Shown one piece after another: positions 35,948 through 44,765 of a stretch of 64,000 nucleotides of DNA. This DNA comes from Winogradskyella flava. Lineage in GTDB: Bacteria > Bacteroidota > Bacteroidia > Flavobacteriales > Flavobacteriaceae. How positions within the stretch are numbered: position 1 is the first letter of the stretch; every line of letters starts with the position of its first letter. The notes under the pieces were generated by a model. That model saw only the letters and a list, made by a program, of their open reading frames with translations. It was not told where the DNA came from and made no database searches. The translations under genes and the position numbers were made by a program. The DNA is taken from assembly GCF_014243395.1 (NCBI RefSeq), contig NZ_JACLCP010000004.1, positions 1 to 64,000 of the forward strand. Direction: 5' to 3'.

Positions 35948-36631
35948 TTAATTTTTCTTTGATTTAAAAATTTCTTTAACAGCAACTTCACCTACAATGA
36001 CGCAAGATGTCATTTCCATATCAATCTTTAATTCAATATTAGAAGCAGATTTTTTATTTTCAATTATGACTTTTTGAGATTCCATACCCAAGTAGCTAAT
36101 AATTAAAACATCTCCCTTTTTAAGCTTTTTCGGAAACTCGAAATAACCATCAAAATTTGTTTGAGTTCCATAGGTAGTACCTTGTAAAATTATATTTACG
36201 CCAGGCAATGGTATTCCATCTTCTTGAGCGACTACCATTCCTTTTACAGTTATAAGCTCTTTATTTTTTAATTCCTCGACACTACAATCATCTTCTAGTT
36301 TTCTTGTTGATTTGTCTAGTTCTTGAGCTTCAGCGTTTGTTATAGAAAAGTATGATAATATTGCTAATCCAATTCCTGTAAAAAAACTTAAGTATTTATT
36401 CTTTTTGGATGTTTTGTAAGGTGTTTGTAATTGCTGGGTATTAAAACGGCCACATGTATTTTTTGGGGAATTGGTTTCAAAATGTGCAATAATATCTTCA
36501 CTTTTCATTTGGGTGAAATCAATGACTTCTTTTCTGCAAGAATCACAAAAGCCACCTTTTTCGGTCGGTTGAAATTGACTATAGTTTTCTGAGCAAGGTT
36601 TTTTAATGTCTAAATTGAACTGTGTATTCAT
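35948..36631 (-). CDS. Cys-motif plus CarboxypepD_reg membrane protein
   Basis: 227 residues. The N-terminal 60 residues carry a Cys motif common in Bacteroidota (KPCSENYSQF, GGFCDSCRKEVIDFTQM), perhaps a metal site in the cytoplasm. One membrane helix at about 83-100 is followed by a carboxypeptidase-regulatory beta domain (VKGMVVAQEDGIPLPGVNI, GYFEFPKKLKKGDVLIISYLG). No barrel. Next to the transglutaminase-like gene, 13 bp apart. Confidence 0.8.
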   Translation of the reverse strand: MNTQFNLDIKKPCSENYSQFQPTEKGGFCDSCRKEVIDFTQMKSEDIIAHFETNSPKNTCGRFNTQQLQTPYKTSKKNKYLSFFTGIGLAILSYFSITNAEAQELDKSTRKLEDDCSVEELKNKELITVKGMVVAQEDGIPLPGVNIILQGTTYGTQTNFDGYFEFPKKLKKGDVLIISYLGMESQKVIIENKKSASNIELKIDMEMTSCVIVGEVAVKEIFKSKKN

Positions 36632-36659
36632 AACGTATGTTTTTAATGTTAGTTTACAT

Positions 36660-36667
36660 CAAACCTA
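36660..36667 (-). promoter_or_regulatory. -7 box TAGGTTTG
   Basis: Minus-strand TAnnTTTG match 29 bp before the start at 36631. Confidence 0.35.
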
Positions 36668-36750
36668 CATATATTGAATACTAGTAAAAATAGAAACTGA
36701 GTGAACTATTCTTTTTGATGAGTAAAATAGAACTTTAGGTTAGTAATAAA

Positions 36751-36777
36751 AAACCACTTAGAATTTCTAAGTGGTTT
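36751..36777. terminator. Terminator, copy 2 of a repeated sequence
   Basis: Identical to 34860-34886 (11-bp stem, 5-base loop). Probably ends the htpG transcript on the minus strand. Confidence 0.7.
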
Positions 36778-36787
36778 TCCATATATG

Positions 36788-36840
36788 TGAGATACTGAAA
36801 CAACACTTCGACAAGCTCAGTGTAACAGTTCAGCATGACA
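36788..36840. repeat. REP-like intergenic repeat
   Basis: Contains TGAGATACTGAAACAA, CTTCGACAAGCTCAGTGTAA and CAGCATGACA. Related pieces occur at 38957-38986 (GAGACACTGAAACAAGTTC), upstream of the same gene. Confidence 0.6.
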
Positions 36841-36844
36841 AAAT

Positions 36845-38758
36845 CTATTTTATCATATCATAACTACGTTTAATGAAATTAGTAAGTTCTTCTCCTTTAA
36901 GTAAACCTTGAGATAAACGTGCTAAATCTAAACTTTGATTGATTAAACGCTCTTGCTTTTTCTTGGTTTTGGTGTTTAGAATTTCGTTGACCAAGTCGTG
37001 ATTGGTATTCACTACCAAATTGTACATCTCTGGCATATTACCCATTCCAAACATTCCGCCTCCACCACCAGTCTGTTGCATCTCTTTCATTCGACGCATA
37101 AACTCCGGCTGTGTAATCATAAAAGGAGAAGCACTGCTATCCATAGCTTCTAATTGCACCATAAATTTTTCAGATGGTACAACTTCTTTTAACAATTCGT
37201 CCAACGTGGTTTTTTCCTCATCTGATAATTTAGAAATTGCAGTATCGTCTTTCTTGATGAGGTTATCGATATGATCTGCATCTACACGAGCAAAAGAAAT
37301 ATTCTCTTTAGTCGTTTCGAGCTTTTGCATTAAATGACTAACAATAGGAGAGTCTAATAACAAGACTTCATAATCTTTGTCCTTAGCAGCTTCAATATAA
37401 CTATGTTGCTCATCCTTATTAGAGGCATAAAGAATCACCATTTTATCATCCTTATCCGTTTGCTTTGCCTTAATTGCATTAGTCAATTCTTCAAATGTGA
37501 AGTACTTACCATCTACTGTTGGGTATAAGGCAAATGCATCTGCTTTTTCGAAGAACTTCTCTTCAGACAGCATGCCGTATTCAATAACGATTTTAATATC
37601 GTCCCATTTCTTTTCAAAATCTTCACGATTACTATTAAATAAAGACTTCAACTTATCAGCGACTTTACGCGTGATGTAAGACGAAATCTTCTTTACGTTT
37701 CCATCGGCTTGTAAGTAAGAACGCGATACGTTCAATGGAATGTCTGGAGAATCAATAACGCCTCGCAACATGGTTAAGAATTCTGGTACAATACCTTCAA
37801 CATTGTCAGTAACAAATACTTGATTTTGGTACAATTGAATCTTATCCTTTTGAATGTTAAGATCATTCGTCATTTTAGGGAAATATAAAATCCCTGTTAA
37901 GTTGAAAGGATAATCAACATTCAAGTGAATATTGAAAAGCGGCTCTTCAAACTGCATTGGATACAATTCTCTGTAGAATGTCTTGTAATCCTCATCTTCT
38001 AAATCTGCAGGTTGTTTTGTCCAAGCCGGATTTGGATTGTTGATGATATCATCAACTGTAATTTGTTTATGCGGCTCAGTTGTTTCTTTACCGTCTTTAT
38101 CTTTTGTAGTTTTTGGTGTGAAGTCAGGATCGTTTATGTCCTTGGTTCCAAATTTAATAGGAATAGGCATAAACTTGTTATACTTCATCAATAGTTCGCG
38201 GATTCTTGACTCTTCTAAAAATTCTGTAGAATCTTCGGCAATGTGAAGAATGATTTCGGTACCTCTTTCGTTTTTATCCGCTTCTTCTAAAGTAAATTCT
38301 GGTGAGCCATCACATGTCCAATGTGCAGCAGGTTCATCTTTAAATGATTTAGTGATGATTTCAACTTTATCGGCTACCATAAAGGCAGAGTAGAAGCCCA
38401 AACCAAAATGTCCTATGATTCCAGCGTCCTTGCCAGCATCCTTATACTTATCCAAAAATTCCTCAGCACCTGAAAAAGCCACTTGGTTAATATATTTTTC
38501 TACTTCATCTGCTGTCATACCGAGACCTTGATCAATGATATGAAGCTTCTTACCATCCTTATCGATTTTTACTTCGATTTTTGGATTGCCATAGTCTACC
38601 TTGGCTTCACCGATACTGGTTAAGTGCTTTAGCTTTAATGTTGCATCAGTAGCGTTACTGATAAGCTCACGTAAAAAGATTTCGTGATCCGAGTATAAGA
38701 ACTTTTTAATTAACGGAAAGATATTCTCTACCGATACATTAATACTTCCTTTTGTCAT
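36845..38758 (-). CDS. htpG: Molecular chaperone HtpG (Hsp90)
   Basis: 637 residues. GHKL ATPase domain (FLRELISNATDATLK, DQGLGMTADEVEKYI, GHFGLGFYSAFMVAD), middle domain (LYQNQVFVTDN, IDSPDIPLNVSRSYLQAD) and a C-terminal dimerisation domain with a Gly/Met-rich loop (GGGGGMFGMGNMPEMY). Full family length. Flanked on both sides by REP-like repeats. Confidence 0.96.
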   Translation of the reverse strand: MTKGSINVSVENIFPLIKKFLYSDHEIFLRELISNATDATLKLKHLTSIGEAKVDYGNPKIEVKIDKDGKKLHIIDQGLGMTADEVEKYINQVAFSGAEEFLDKYKDAGKDAGIIGHFGLGFYSAFMVADKVEIITKSFKDEPAAHWTCDGSPEFTLEEADKNERGTEIILHIAEDSTEFLEESRIRELLMKYNKFMPIPIKFGTKDINDPDFTPKTTKDKDGKETTEPHKQITVDDIINNPNPAWTKQPADLEDEDYKTFYRELYPMQFEEPLFNIHLNVDYPFNLTGILYFPKMTNDLNIQKDKIQLYQNQVFVTDNVEGIVPEFLTMLRGVIDSPDIPLNVSRSYLQADGNVKKISSYITRKVADKLKSLFNSNREDFEKKWDDIKIVIEYGMLSEEKFFEKADAFALYPTVDGKYFTFEELTNAIKAKQTDKDDKMVILYASNKDEQHSYIEAAKDKDYEVLLLDSPIVSHLMQKLETTKENISFARVDADHIDNLIKKDDTAISKLSDEEKTTLDELLKEVVPSEKFMVQLEAMDSSASPFMITQPEFMRRMKEMQQTGGGGGMFGMGNMPEMYNLVVNTNHDLVNEILNTKTKKKQERLINQSLDLARLSQGLLKGEELTNFIKRSYDMIK

Positions 38759-38772
38759 TTTATGTCGTTTTT

Positions 38773-38797
38773 GTCATTCCTGCTCAAGCAGGAATCT
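38773..38797. repeat. REP-like palindrome
   Basis: GTCATTCCTGCTCAAGCAGG followed by AATCT: a near-perfect hairpin (ATTCCTGCT/AGCAGGAAT), 15 bp upstream of htpG. Confidence 0.6.
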
Positions 38798-38873
38798 AAT
38801 TAATTAAGTTGTTTTTACTTGAAAGATTAGTATTCAAATAAAATACCAAGACCATATTTGTGACAAGATGACA

Positions 38874-39013
38874 TAAAAAAGACAGTCCGAAAACTTATTT
38901 CTTGATGTCATTCTGAACTTGGTTCAGAATCTCAATCATCGCATCGTAATTATAGATGAGACACTGAAACAAGTTCAGTGTGACAAAGCTAAGTTTTCAG
39001 ACCGCCTTTTGAC
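38874..39013. repeat. Composite repeat: long hairpin enclosing two REP units
   Basis: Outer arms 38877-38897 (AAAGACAGTCCGAAAACTTA) and 38992-39013 (TAAGTTTTCAGACCGCCTTT) pair over about 20 bp with a few G-U type changes. Inside are GTCATTCTGAACTTGGTTC/AGAATCT (38907-38934) and GAGACACTGAAACAAGTTC/AGTGTGACA (38957-38986). It fills most of the gap between htpG and the peptidase gene and may terminate the peptidase transcript. Confidence 0.6.
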
Positions 39014-39029
39014 TAAGGTAAGAGACAAA

Positions 39030-41471
39030 CTAATTTTTTATAGTCTCTTCCTTTTCGATTTTTTGTTCTTCTTTCTTTTTGTTTTTCACATGCTTATCTA
39101 ACCATTGGTCTTGTTCCCAAAGCATGTGCATGATAGATTCTTTGGCTCTATAGCCGTGACTTTCTTTTGGCAACATCACCAATCTTACAGGAGCACCCAG
39201 TCCTTTTAAGGCATTAAAATAGCGCTCACTTTGTAATGGATAGGTACCTGAGTTATTATCAGCCACACCATGAATTAATAACAAAGGTGTTTTCATCTTG
39301 TCAGCATGCATAAATGGTGACATGGTGTAATAGGTTTCTGGAGAATCCCAGTAACTACGTTCCTCACTTTGGAAACCAAAAGGTGTCAAGGTTCTATTGT
39401 AGGCACCACTCCTTGCAATTCCAGCAGCAAAAAGATTAGAATGTGATAATAAATTTGCTGTCATAAATGCACCATAACTATGACCTCCAACGGCAACTTT
39501 ATCTCTGTCTATATAGCCTAAATTATCAACGGCATCAATGGCAGCTTTTGCATTGCCTACCAATTGTGATCTAAAGGTGTCATTTGGTTCTTCTTCACCT
39601 TCACCAACAATAGGGAATGCCGCATCATCTAAAACGACATAGCCTTTAGTGACCCAGTAGATAGGTGAACCCCAATAAGGATATACAAATTCGTTAGGAT
39701 TTGCAGTACTTTGTGATGCACTTGCTTTGTCCTTATATTCACGAGGGTAAGCCCAAAGAATCATCGGATACTTTTCACCTTCTTTATAATCTAGAGGTAA
39801 GTAAAGCGTGCCTTCTAAGTCTAGACCGTCATCACGTTTGTAACTAACAACACGCTTGTCAACCTCCTCAAGACTTTTAAAAGGATTTTCAAAAGAAGTA
39901 ATTGGTGTTAGCGCATCTTTCTTAATATTTCTTATATAGTAATTCGGATATTCCTTTTGAGACTCAATACGCACAAGAATTTCGCCTTTTTTCATATCAA
40001 TAGCATAGTTAAGACTTTCGAGCTTATCTGTGTATTCAGATTGGTAGAGTCGTTTTGTCTTTCCGGATTTAATATTGTATTCATCAATAAAAGGGAACTG
40101 ACCTTCTTTAGAATAACCGTCTCCCATGAGGTAGAGTTTGTCGCCATTCATATTCAGGGTATAGCGACCAAATTCATTTTTAGAACTTACGAAATTACCA
40201 GGGTCGCTGTAGACGTCTTGATAGTTTCTGTCTGAAATGATCTTTGATTTTCCATTAGACGGATTAAACAAATACGTTTTTAGATTTCTAGTGTTCCACC
40301 AATAATCATAGGCAATAGCATTATTGTCATTTCCCCATTGAATTCCAGAAAAACGCTGCTTTGTTCTTAAAATTTCTTTCGCTTTGCCACTGAATGGCGC
40401 GTTGAGTTCGTAGACAACATCTCTGTAGTCCACTTCGACGGCAGGATCACCTTTATCCAAAGCTTCAGCCCAAACTAGAGTAGCTGGTCTGTCACCTCGC
40501 CATTGCATATTACGTTTGCCCATTCGTGTGGACATAAATCCTTTTGGTCTTACTTCATCTAGCGGAACTTCGTTTACGGTTTTAACCTTGTTTCCACCAG
40601 CATCATACATAATGCTTTCGCTTGGGAATCTTGTAAATGTAACGATATAAGAAAAAGGTCTTTTAATTTTGGTTACCATCACAAACTTGCCATCAGGTGA
40701 AAAACTAATACCACGATACATAGCTGCTGGTAAGAAATCCTGAACATTACCGTCTATAGACACTTTTTTGAGTTCAGAACGTGCCAATTGTTCAAAGTTG
40801 AATTCATCATTAGGCGTCTTTAATAAATCTTGATAGGTTCTGTTCTGCGCTTTGGCACCATCACTTACGGACACTGTAGGTCCTGTAGGTACTGCAACGG
40901 CTGTATCAATTAGATTCTTTCGGTCGTTAGGTAGCATCTTTACCAAAAGATGCTGGTTGTCCTTAAACCAATTGATGGTACTCCTCATATTGGCATTGAC
41001 ATTGGCATCTGTAAGCCTTTTTACTGAAGCATTAGCAATATTTAGCACCCAAACTTCTACACCTTTGGCTGTAGTATTTAGACAGGCAATCATGGTTTCG
41101 TCCGGAGACCAACTAAAACCAGAAAGTCTAGCATTTTCTGGCAAACCTGAAACCTGTTTTGCTTCCTTGTCTTTAATCTTTTTAACCTTGATGTTGGTAT
41201 AATAATTAGTTCTGCTTCCAATATTAGTTACAGGATTAATTCGCAAACCAGCTAATCTTAATTCAGTTTCAGATAATTCTTGTATCGATTTGTACTGGTT
41301 GCGATACAGTAATACCATATGTTCTCCTTTGCTGTCAATTTGAACGGCTGGAGCTAATTCAACGTCGGCAAGTTCTAGAATTTCGTCCGATGGTTTCTGA
41401 TAGGTTAGACTTTGTTGTGCATAGCTACTTACAAAAAATAAAAATGCGCAGAGTTTGATTAATGATTTCAT
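39030..41471 (-). CDS. S9 family prolyl oligopeptidase-like peptidase
   Basis: 813 residues with a signal peptide (LCAFLFFVSSYAQ). An N-terminal beta-propeller (FSWSPDETMIACLN, GISFSPDGKFVMVTK) is followed by an alpha/beta hydrolase with Ser665 (GGHSYGAF), Asp738 (GVADNNSG) and His772 (KESHGY). The last 20 residues are a Lys/Glu-rich tail. Secreted or periplasmic peptidase, closest in feel to the glutamyl-endopeptidase-like S9 members. Confidence 0.92.
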   Translation of the reverse strand: MKSLIKLCAFLFFVSSYAQQSLTYQKPSDEILELADVELAPAVQIDSKGEHMVLLYRNQYKSIQELSETELRLAGLRINPVTNIGSRTNYYTNIKVKKIKDKEAKQVSGLPENARLSGFSWSPDETMIACLNTTAKGVEVWVLNIANASVKRLTDANVNANMRSTINWFKDNQHLLVKMLPNDRKNLIDTAVAVPTGPTVSVSDGAKAQNRTYQDLLKTPNDEFNFEQLARSELKKVSIDGNVQDFLPAAMYRGISFSPDGKFVMVTKIKRPFSYIVTFTRFPSESIMYDAGGNKVKTVNEVPLDEVRPKGFMSTRMGKRNMQWRGDRPATLVWAEALDKGDPAVEVDYRDVVYELNAPFSGKAKEILRTKQRFSGIQWGNDNNAIAYDYWWNTRNLKTYLFNPSNGKSKIISDRNYQDVYSDPGNFVSSKNEFGRYTLNMNGDKLYLMGDGYSKEGQFPFIDEYNIKSGKTKRLYQSEYTDKLESLNYAIDMKKGEILVRIESQKEYPNYYIRNIKKDALTPITSFENPFKSLEEVDKRVVSYKRDDGLDLEGTLYLPLDYKEGEKYPMILWAYPREYKDKASASQSTANPNEFVYPYWGSPIYWVTKGYVVLDDAAFPIVGEGEEEPNDTFRSQLVGNAKAAIDAVDNLGYIDRDKVAVGGHSYGAFMTANLLSHSNLFAAGIARSGAYNRTLTPFGFQSEERSYWDSPETYYTMSPFMHADKMKTPLLLIHGVADNNSGTYPLQSERYFNALKGLGAPVRLVMLPKESHGYRAKESIMHMLWEQDQWLDKHVKNKKKEEQKIEKEETIKN

Positions 41472-41600
41472 ATTTTTCTGATAATTGATTAGTGGCTTGA
41501 AGATACTTAAAAAAGAGATGGTAAAATGTGATAGTGTTGTTAAAATTATAAGAACTAGAATAAGCGTGGTTATTTGTTATGCACGCATAACGAAATGGTA

Positions 41601-41629
41601 TTGAATTCATTTCAAATGGGTTAAATTTG
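41601..41629 (+). promoter_or_regulatory. Promoter of the fabH-type gene (TTG-N18-TAAATTTG)
   Basis: Both elements of the Bacteroidota promoter are present: -33 TTG at 41601-41603 and -7 TAAATTTG at 41622-41629, 25 bp before ATG 41655. Confidence 0.6.
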
Positions 41630-41654
41630 TTGTTATAACTTTATTACAAAACGC

Positions 41655-42665
41655 ATGTACAATTCGAGAATAACTGGCTTAGGAAAATATGTTCCAGAGA
41701 ATGTAGTGACCAATAATGATTTAAAGGAGTGGATGGACACGAGTGATGAGTGGATACAAGAGCGCACAGGTATAAAAGAACGTCGTTGGATAGATCCAAA
41801 AACTAGTGATGATAATACATCGTTGATGGGAGCCAAGGCTGCTAAAATTGCAATAGAACGTGCAGGTCTAACTAAAGATGATATTGATTTTATTGTATTT
41901 GCCACCTTAAGTCCGGATATGTATTTTCCAGGAGGAGGCGTGCGCGTACAAGAGATTTTAGAAATGGATACCATTGGTGCGCTTGATGTGCGCAATCAAT
42001 GTTCTGGATTTATATATGGCTTATCTGTTGCGGACCAGTTCATAAAAACAGGAATGTATAAGAATGTTCTAGTTATTGGCAGTGAAAATCATTCTGGTGG
42101 TTTAGAGCGTTCTACTCGAGGGCGAGGCGTTACGGTTATTTTTGGTGATGGTGCAGGCGCAGCCGTACTGAGTAGGGAAGAGGATAACTCTAAAGGTATT
42201 TTATCGACGCATTTACATTCTGAAGGCAAGCATGCCAAGGAATTAGCATTAGAAGGACCGAGCACAGGGCGTTGGGTAGATGCCATTATGGAAGAAAACG
42301 ATCCAGATGATGTCTCTTACTATCCTTATATGAACGGTCAGTTTGTGTTTAAACATGCCGTGGTGCGTTTTAGTGAAGCCATTATTGAAGGTTTAACGCA
42401 AAATAAGCTTCAAAAAGAGGATATAGATATGTTGATTCCGCACCAAGCGAACTTAAGAATCTCCCAATTTATCCAGAAGAAATTTGGTCTGTCTAATGAC
42501 CAAGTGTATAATAACATTATGCGTTACGGAAATACCACTGCAGCATCCATACCCATTGCCTTAACTGAGGCTTGGGAAGAGGGGAAAATAAAAGAAGGGG
42601 ATAATGTGGTCTTAGCCGCTTTTGGTAGTGGTTTTACTTGGGGAAGTGCTATTATAAAGTGGTAG
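41655..42665 (+). CDS. fabH: 3-oxoacyl-ACP synthase III
   Basis: 336 residues. Complete triad: C116 (VRNQCSGFIYG), H263 (IPHQANLRI), N293 (YGNTTAASIP). GDGAGAAVL and the C-terminal FGSGFTWGSAIIKW are typical of KAS III, which starts fatty acid synthesis from acetyl- or branched acyl-CoA. Without the rest of a fab cluster beside it, this may be a second copy with special chain specificity, so the symbol is tentative. It is the last core gene before the cassette array. Confidence 0.88.
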   Translation: MYNSRITGLGKYVPENVVTNNDLKEWMDTSDEWIQERTGIKERRWIDPKTSDDNTSLMGAKAAKIAIERAGLTKDDIDFIVFATLSPDMYFPGGGVRVQEILEMDTIGALDVRNQCSGFIYGLSVADQFIKTGMYKNVLVIGSENHSGGLERSTRGRGVTVIFGDGAGAAVLSREEDNSKGILSTHLHSEGKHAKELALEGPSTGRWVDAIMEENDPDDVSYYPYMNGQFVFKHAVVRFSEAIIEGLTQNKLQKEDIDMLIPHQANLRISQFIQKKFGLSNDQVYNNIMRYGNTTAASIPIALTEAWEEGKIKEGDNVVLAAFGSGFTWGSAIIKW

Positions 42666-42748
42666 ATTAACTTTTCTCAATTTGGTGCTACTTATCGATT
42701 ATAAACGCTTTTAGTAGTTGCGTACAAAGTTTCGGATATTATACGTCA

Positions 42749-42823
42749 GGTATTTTATATATCACTATTAGGTATTTTGTATATCTCTAAATTTAAATAT
42801 AGTTATTTTGATATACAAAATAC
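42749..42823. repeat. AT-rich direct and inverted repeats left of the array
   Basis: GGTATTTTATATATCACTATTA (42749-42770) is followed directly by a similar copy, GGTATTTTGTATATCTC (42771-42787). The inverse GATATACAAAATAC lies at 42810-42823 (14-bp perfect match to GTATTTTGTATATC). They lie in the 252 bp between fabH and the first cassette core; otherwise that stretch is AT-rich without a gene. Confidence 0.65.
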
Positions 42824-42942
42824 ATTATGATGCTTTTTGAATAATGGTATTTAAGATAAGGGTTTCGGGATATTTACTATCTTCGAAAAAGATCTAAAAA
42901 CTTAGATATATTTACGAGTTGTAGCACATTTGAGAAAATCCA

Positions 42943-43218
42943 ATGAAACATAAATTGAATGAATATTGTCCTTGTTGCGGATACGACACATTTGACCCTA
43001 AAGACAGATTGAATTATTGCATTTGTCCAATTTGTTTTTGGGAAGATGACCCTATTGGATTTGAAGATGAAAATTTTGTAGGAGGTGCAAATAGAGTTTC
43101 ATTAATACAAGCACGGCAAAATTATATCAAGTTTGGAGCTTGTGAAGAATCGATGATTTCTAATACACGAAAAGTAAATAATAGTGATACTCTAAATCCC
43201 GAATGGAATAATTTATGA
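42943..43218 (+). CDS. Cysteine-rich CPCC protein
   Basis: 91 residues: EYCPCCGYDTF, ICPICFWEDDPIGFEDE, FVGGANRVSLIQARQNYIKF. This is the Cys_rich_CPCC family (two Cys pairs, likely one zinc), often met in toxin-immunity and cassette settings. First gene of cassette 1, starting 15 bp after the core. Its end overlaps the next gene by 4 bp. Confidence 0.85.
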   Translation: MKHKLNEYCPCCGYDTFDPKDRLNYCICPICFWEDDPIGFEDENFVGGANRVSLIQARQNYIKFGACEESMISNTRKVNNSDTLNPEWNNL

Positions 43219-43601
43219 AACCTGAACTGAAATATATTGAATTAAAAACTGGATTTGGAGACAATGGTCCTGCTTGGATTGGAATGGCTGAATTTTCAAA
43301 ATCTGGCAGAACTGTATATTTCAATGGAAAAGCTTTTAAAAATTCAAATGCTCGTGGAATATCTGGAAACTATTATGACATAGAAAACGGAGACGAATAT
43401 TGGATTTCTGGAATTAAGAAAAACGGAACAGACAGACATTGGGCTGGTAGCGGAAAAATAATGATTGACAGAAATGTTGTTGACCTTTATTTAAGTCTTG
43501 TCGACTTCAATGTTTTGGACAAAAACCGATTTGAATTAGTTAAGATTAAACCAACGGACAAACAAAAGTTTGCGGAATTGGAAAATGAAAAAATAAATTA
43601 A
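43215..43601 (+). CDS. Conserved hypothetical protein (DNGPAWIG family)
   Basis: 128 residues: LKTGFGDNGPAWIGMAEFSK, TVYFNGKAFK, GNYYDIENGDEYWISGIKKN. Small beta-rich protein that I know from many genomes, sometimes labelled 1-deoxy-D-xylulose-5-phosphate synthase; it is far too short and lacks the thiamine motif, so that name is wrong. Function unknown. Second gene of cassette 1; the inverse core follows its stop by three bases. Confidence 0.75.
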   Translation: MKPELKYIELKTGFGDNGPAWIGMAEFSKSGRTVYFNGKAFKNSNARGISGNYYDIENGDEYWISGIKKNGTDRHWAGSGKIMIDRNVVDLYLSLVDFNVLDKNRFELVKIKPTDKQKFAELENEKIN

Positions 43602-43604
43602 AAC

Positions 43605-43741
43605 GTGCTACAACAATGGCTATAATTCAGCGTGGCTGAAGAACTAATATGAACACTAAAACAACAAATACGGCGGATTTCAACTGCGGAATAATTCTGC
43701 CGAATCATTCCACGCCGAAATCATAGCCGAGACCGTTAGTG
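43605..43741 (+). repeat. attC-like site 1
   Basis: From GTGCTACAAC to GTTAGTG. Outer arms ACAATGGCTATAATTCA and GAAATCATAGCCGAGACC pair around GGCTAT/ATAGCC; inner GCGGATTTC and GCGGAATAATTCTGC give further pairing. Same subfamily as site 4. Confidence 0.65.
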
Positions 43742-43808
43742 GCAATGCTTCGCACGAGAAAACCGTTTCGCTTATAGCGAAACTTCTTTTTGCTCTATTG
43801 CCACTAAC
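43735..43808 (+). other. Mini-cassette without a gene
   Basis: GTTAGTGGCAAT and its exact inverse ATTGCCACTAAC are only 50 bp apart. The bases between (with a TTTCGCTTATAGCGAAA hairpin) code for nothing recognisable. Confidence 0.55.
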
Positions 43809-43994
43809 GGCCAGACAGCACGACGGCTATTCGCTGGCAATAGCATATGGCCATTTCCTTTTACAATAATGAAAAGTAATCCCCACTAGGCACTGCCACT
43901 AACATCGGGTAAAGCGAATAACGTCTAAAGGCTTCTATTGCTTATATTTGTTACACAAACATCGCAACTCGCCTTACCCGTCTGGCCGTTGTAC
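43797..43994 (+). repeat. attC-like site 2, composite
   Basis: Starts ATTGCCACTAACGGCCAGAC; AACGGCCAGAC pairs exactly with GTCTGGCCGTT at 43980-43990. A second inverse core TGCCACTAAC lies at 43894, followed by CGGGTAAAGCGA, which pairs with TCGCCTTACCCG at 43969. It looks like one site inserted in or duplicated within another. The 398-bp gap 43602-43999 is fully taken up by sites 1 and 2 and the mini-cassette. Confidence 0.6.
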
Positions 43995-43999
43995 ACAAT

Positions 44000-44542
44000 A
44001 TGAAAAAAATACTTTTACTTCATTTAAAAATTGTCGGAATATTAAGTGTTTTGAATTTTTCAAGTTGTGTTATGACAACCGAACCCGAAACTTTTTTAAT
44101 TCCATCAGATTTTAGAGGGCGAGTAAATATAATTTATGACCAAAAATGCGGAGAGGAAGCTGAATTTGAAAATGATAGGAGAATTTACCGAATTCCAAAC
44201 GACGGAATATTATTAACCAAATTTGAAAAGCCTGCTGGACTTATTGACCATAAATATTTCCTCGTAGATAGTAGCGGAACTCGTACGGAGTTGACAAAAA
44301 TGGATGTTAGGGATTATAACGAAGATTATACAATTACGAAAAACCCGAATGAACCACCAAGAGACTCTCTCGGAATTTTTAAATGGGGAAGTTTAGGAAA
44401 CGCAACCGGAATGAATGACAACGGTAGTTATTCTTTTCAAGAATTTTTAGTAACCGACTACAACGAATTAGGAAATAATAGCGGAAGGAAATACATGAAT
44501 TTCACACAATTGATTTCTGAAAAACGGACTGATTGTGAATAA
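44000..44542 (+). CDS. Hypothetical lipoprotein, DUF6843-like region
   Basis: 180 residues; signal with lipobox LNFSSC near residue 23. The mature part starts ETFLIPSDFRGRVNIIYDQK, GILLTKFEKPAGLIDHKYFL. The opening IPxxFxGxVxIxY with a later NDGI/LLT matches a family of small lipoproteins I associate with DUF6843; hedge advised. Starts two bases after the core GTTGTACACA, so it has almost no leader. Confidence 0.7.
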   Translation: MKKILLLHLKIVGILSVLNFSSCVMTTEPETFLIPSDFRGRVNIIYDQKCGEEAEFENDRRIYRIPNDGILLTKFEKPAGLIDHKYFLVDSSGTRTELTKMDVRDYNEDYTITKNPNEPPRDSLGIFKWGSLGNATGMNDNGSYSFQEFLVTDYNELGNNSGRKYMNFTQLISEKRTDCE

Positions 44543-44549
44543 AAAATAC

Positions 44550-44753
44550 TGTGTATAACAATGCGTATAGTTCATTGCTTCTGAATCGCTAACCGGGAGA
44601 TCCCGATACAATTTGTATCTTTCCTTCATTAGAAAGATTTGCGATCTCAGCTTCGCACTTTTGCCCACTCGGAATTTTCGCCGTGCACGGCTCATCCAAC
44701 CGCAAAAGCGCTTCGCTGCTAGTCGCAACAAACCATACACAAACACGTTAGGC
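44550..44753 (+). repeat. attC-like site 3
   Basis: From TGTGTATAAC to GTTAGGC, about 200 bp. Left arm AATGCGTATAGTTCATTGC; right end AACCATACACAAACACGTT; internal hairpins CCGGGAGATCCCG and GATACAATTTGTATC. Confidence 0.65.
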
Positions 44754-44765
44754 ACAATTAGAAAA

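Noticed and set aside
43215-43601. 1-deoxy-D-xylulose-5-phosphate synthase label for this small protein
   Set aside because: 128 residues, no thiamine-diphosphate motif; the name is a propagated error for this family.
44613-44765. N-terminal extension of the lipoprotein gene at 44766
   Set aside because: The extra codons are recombination-site sequence, and the lipoprotein signal starts at 44766.
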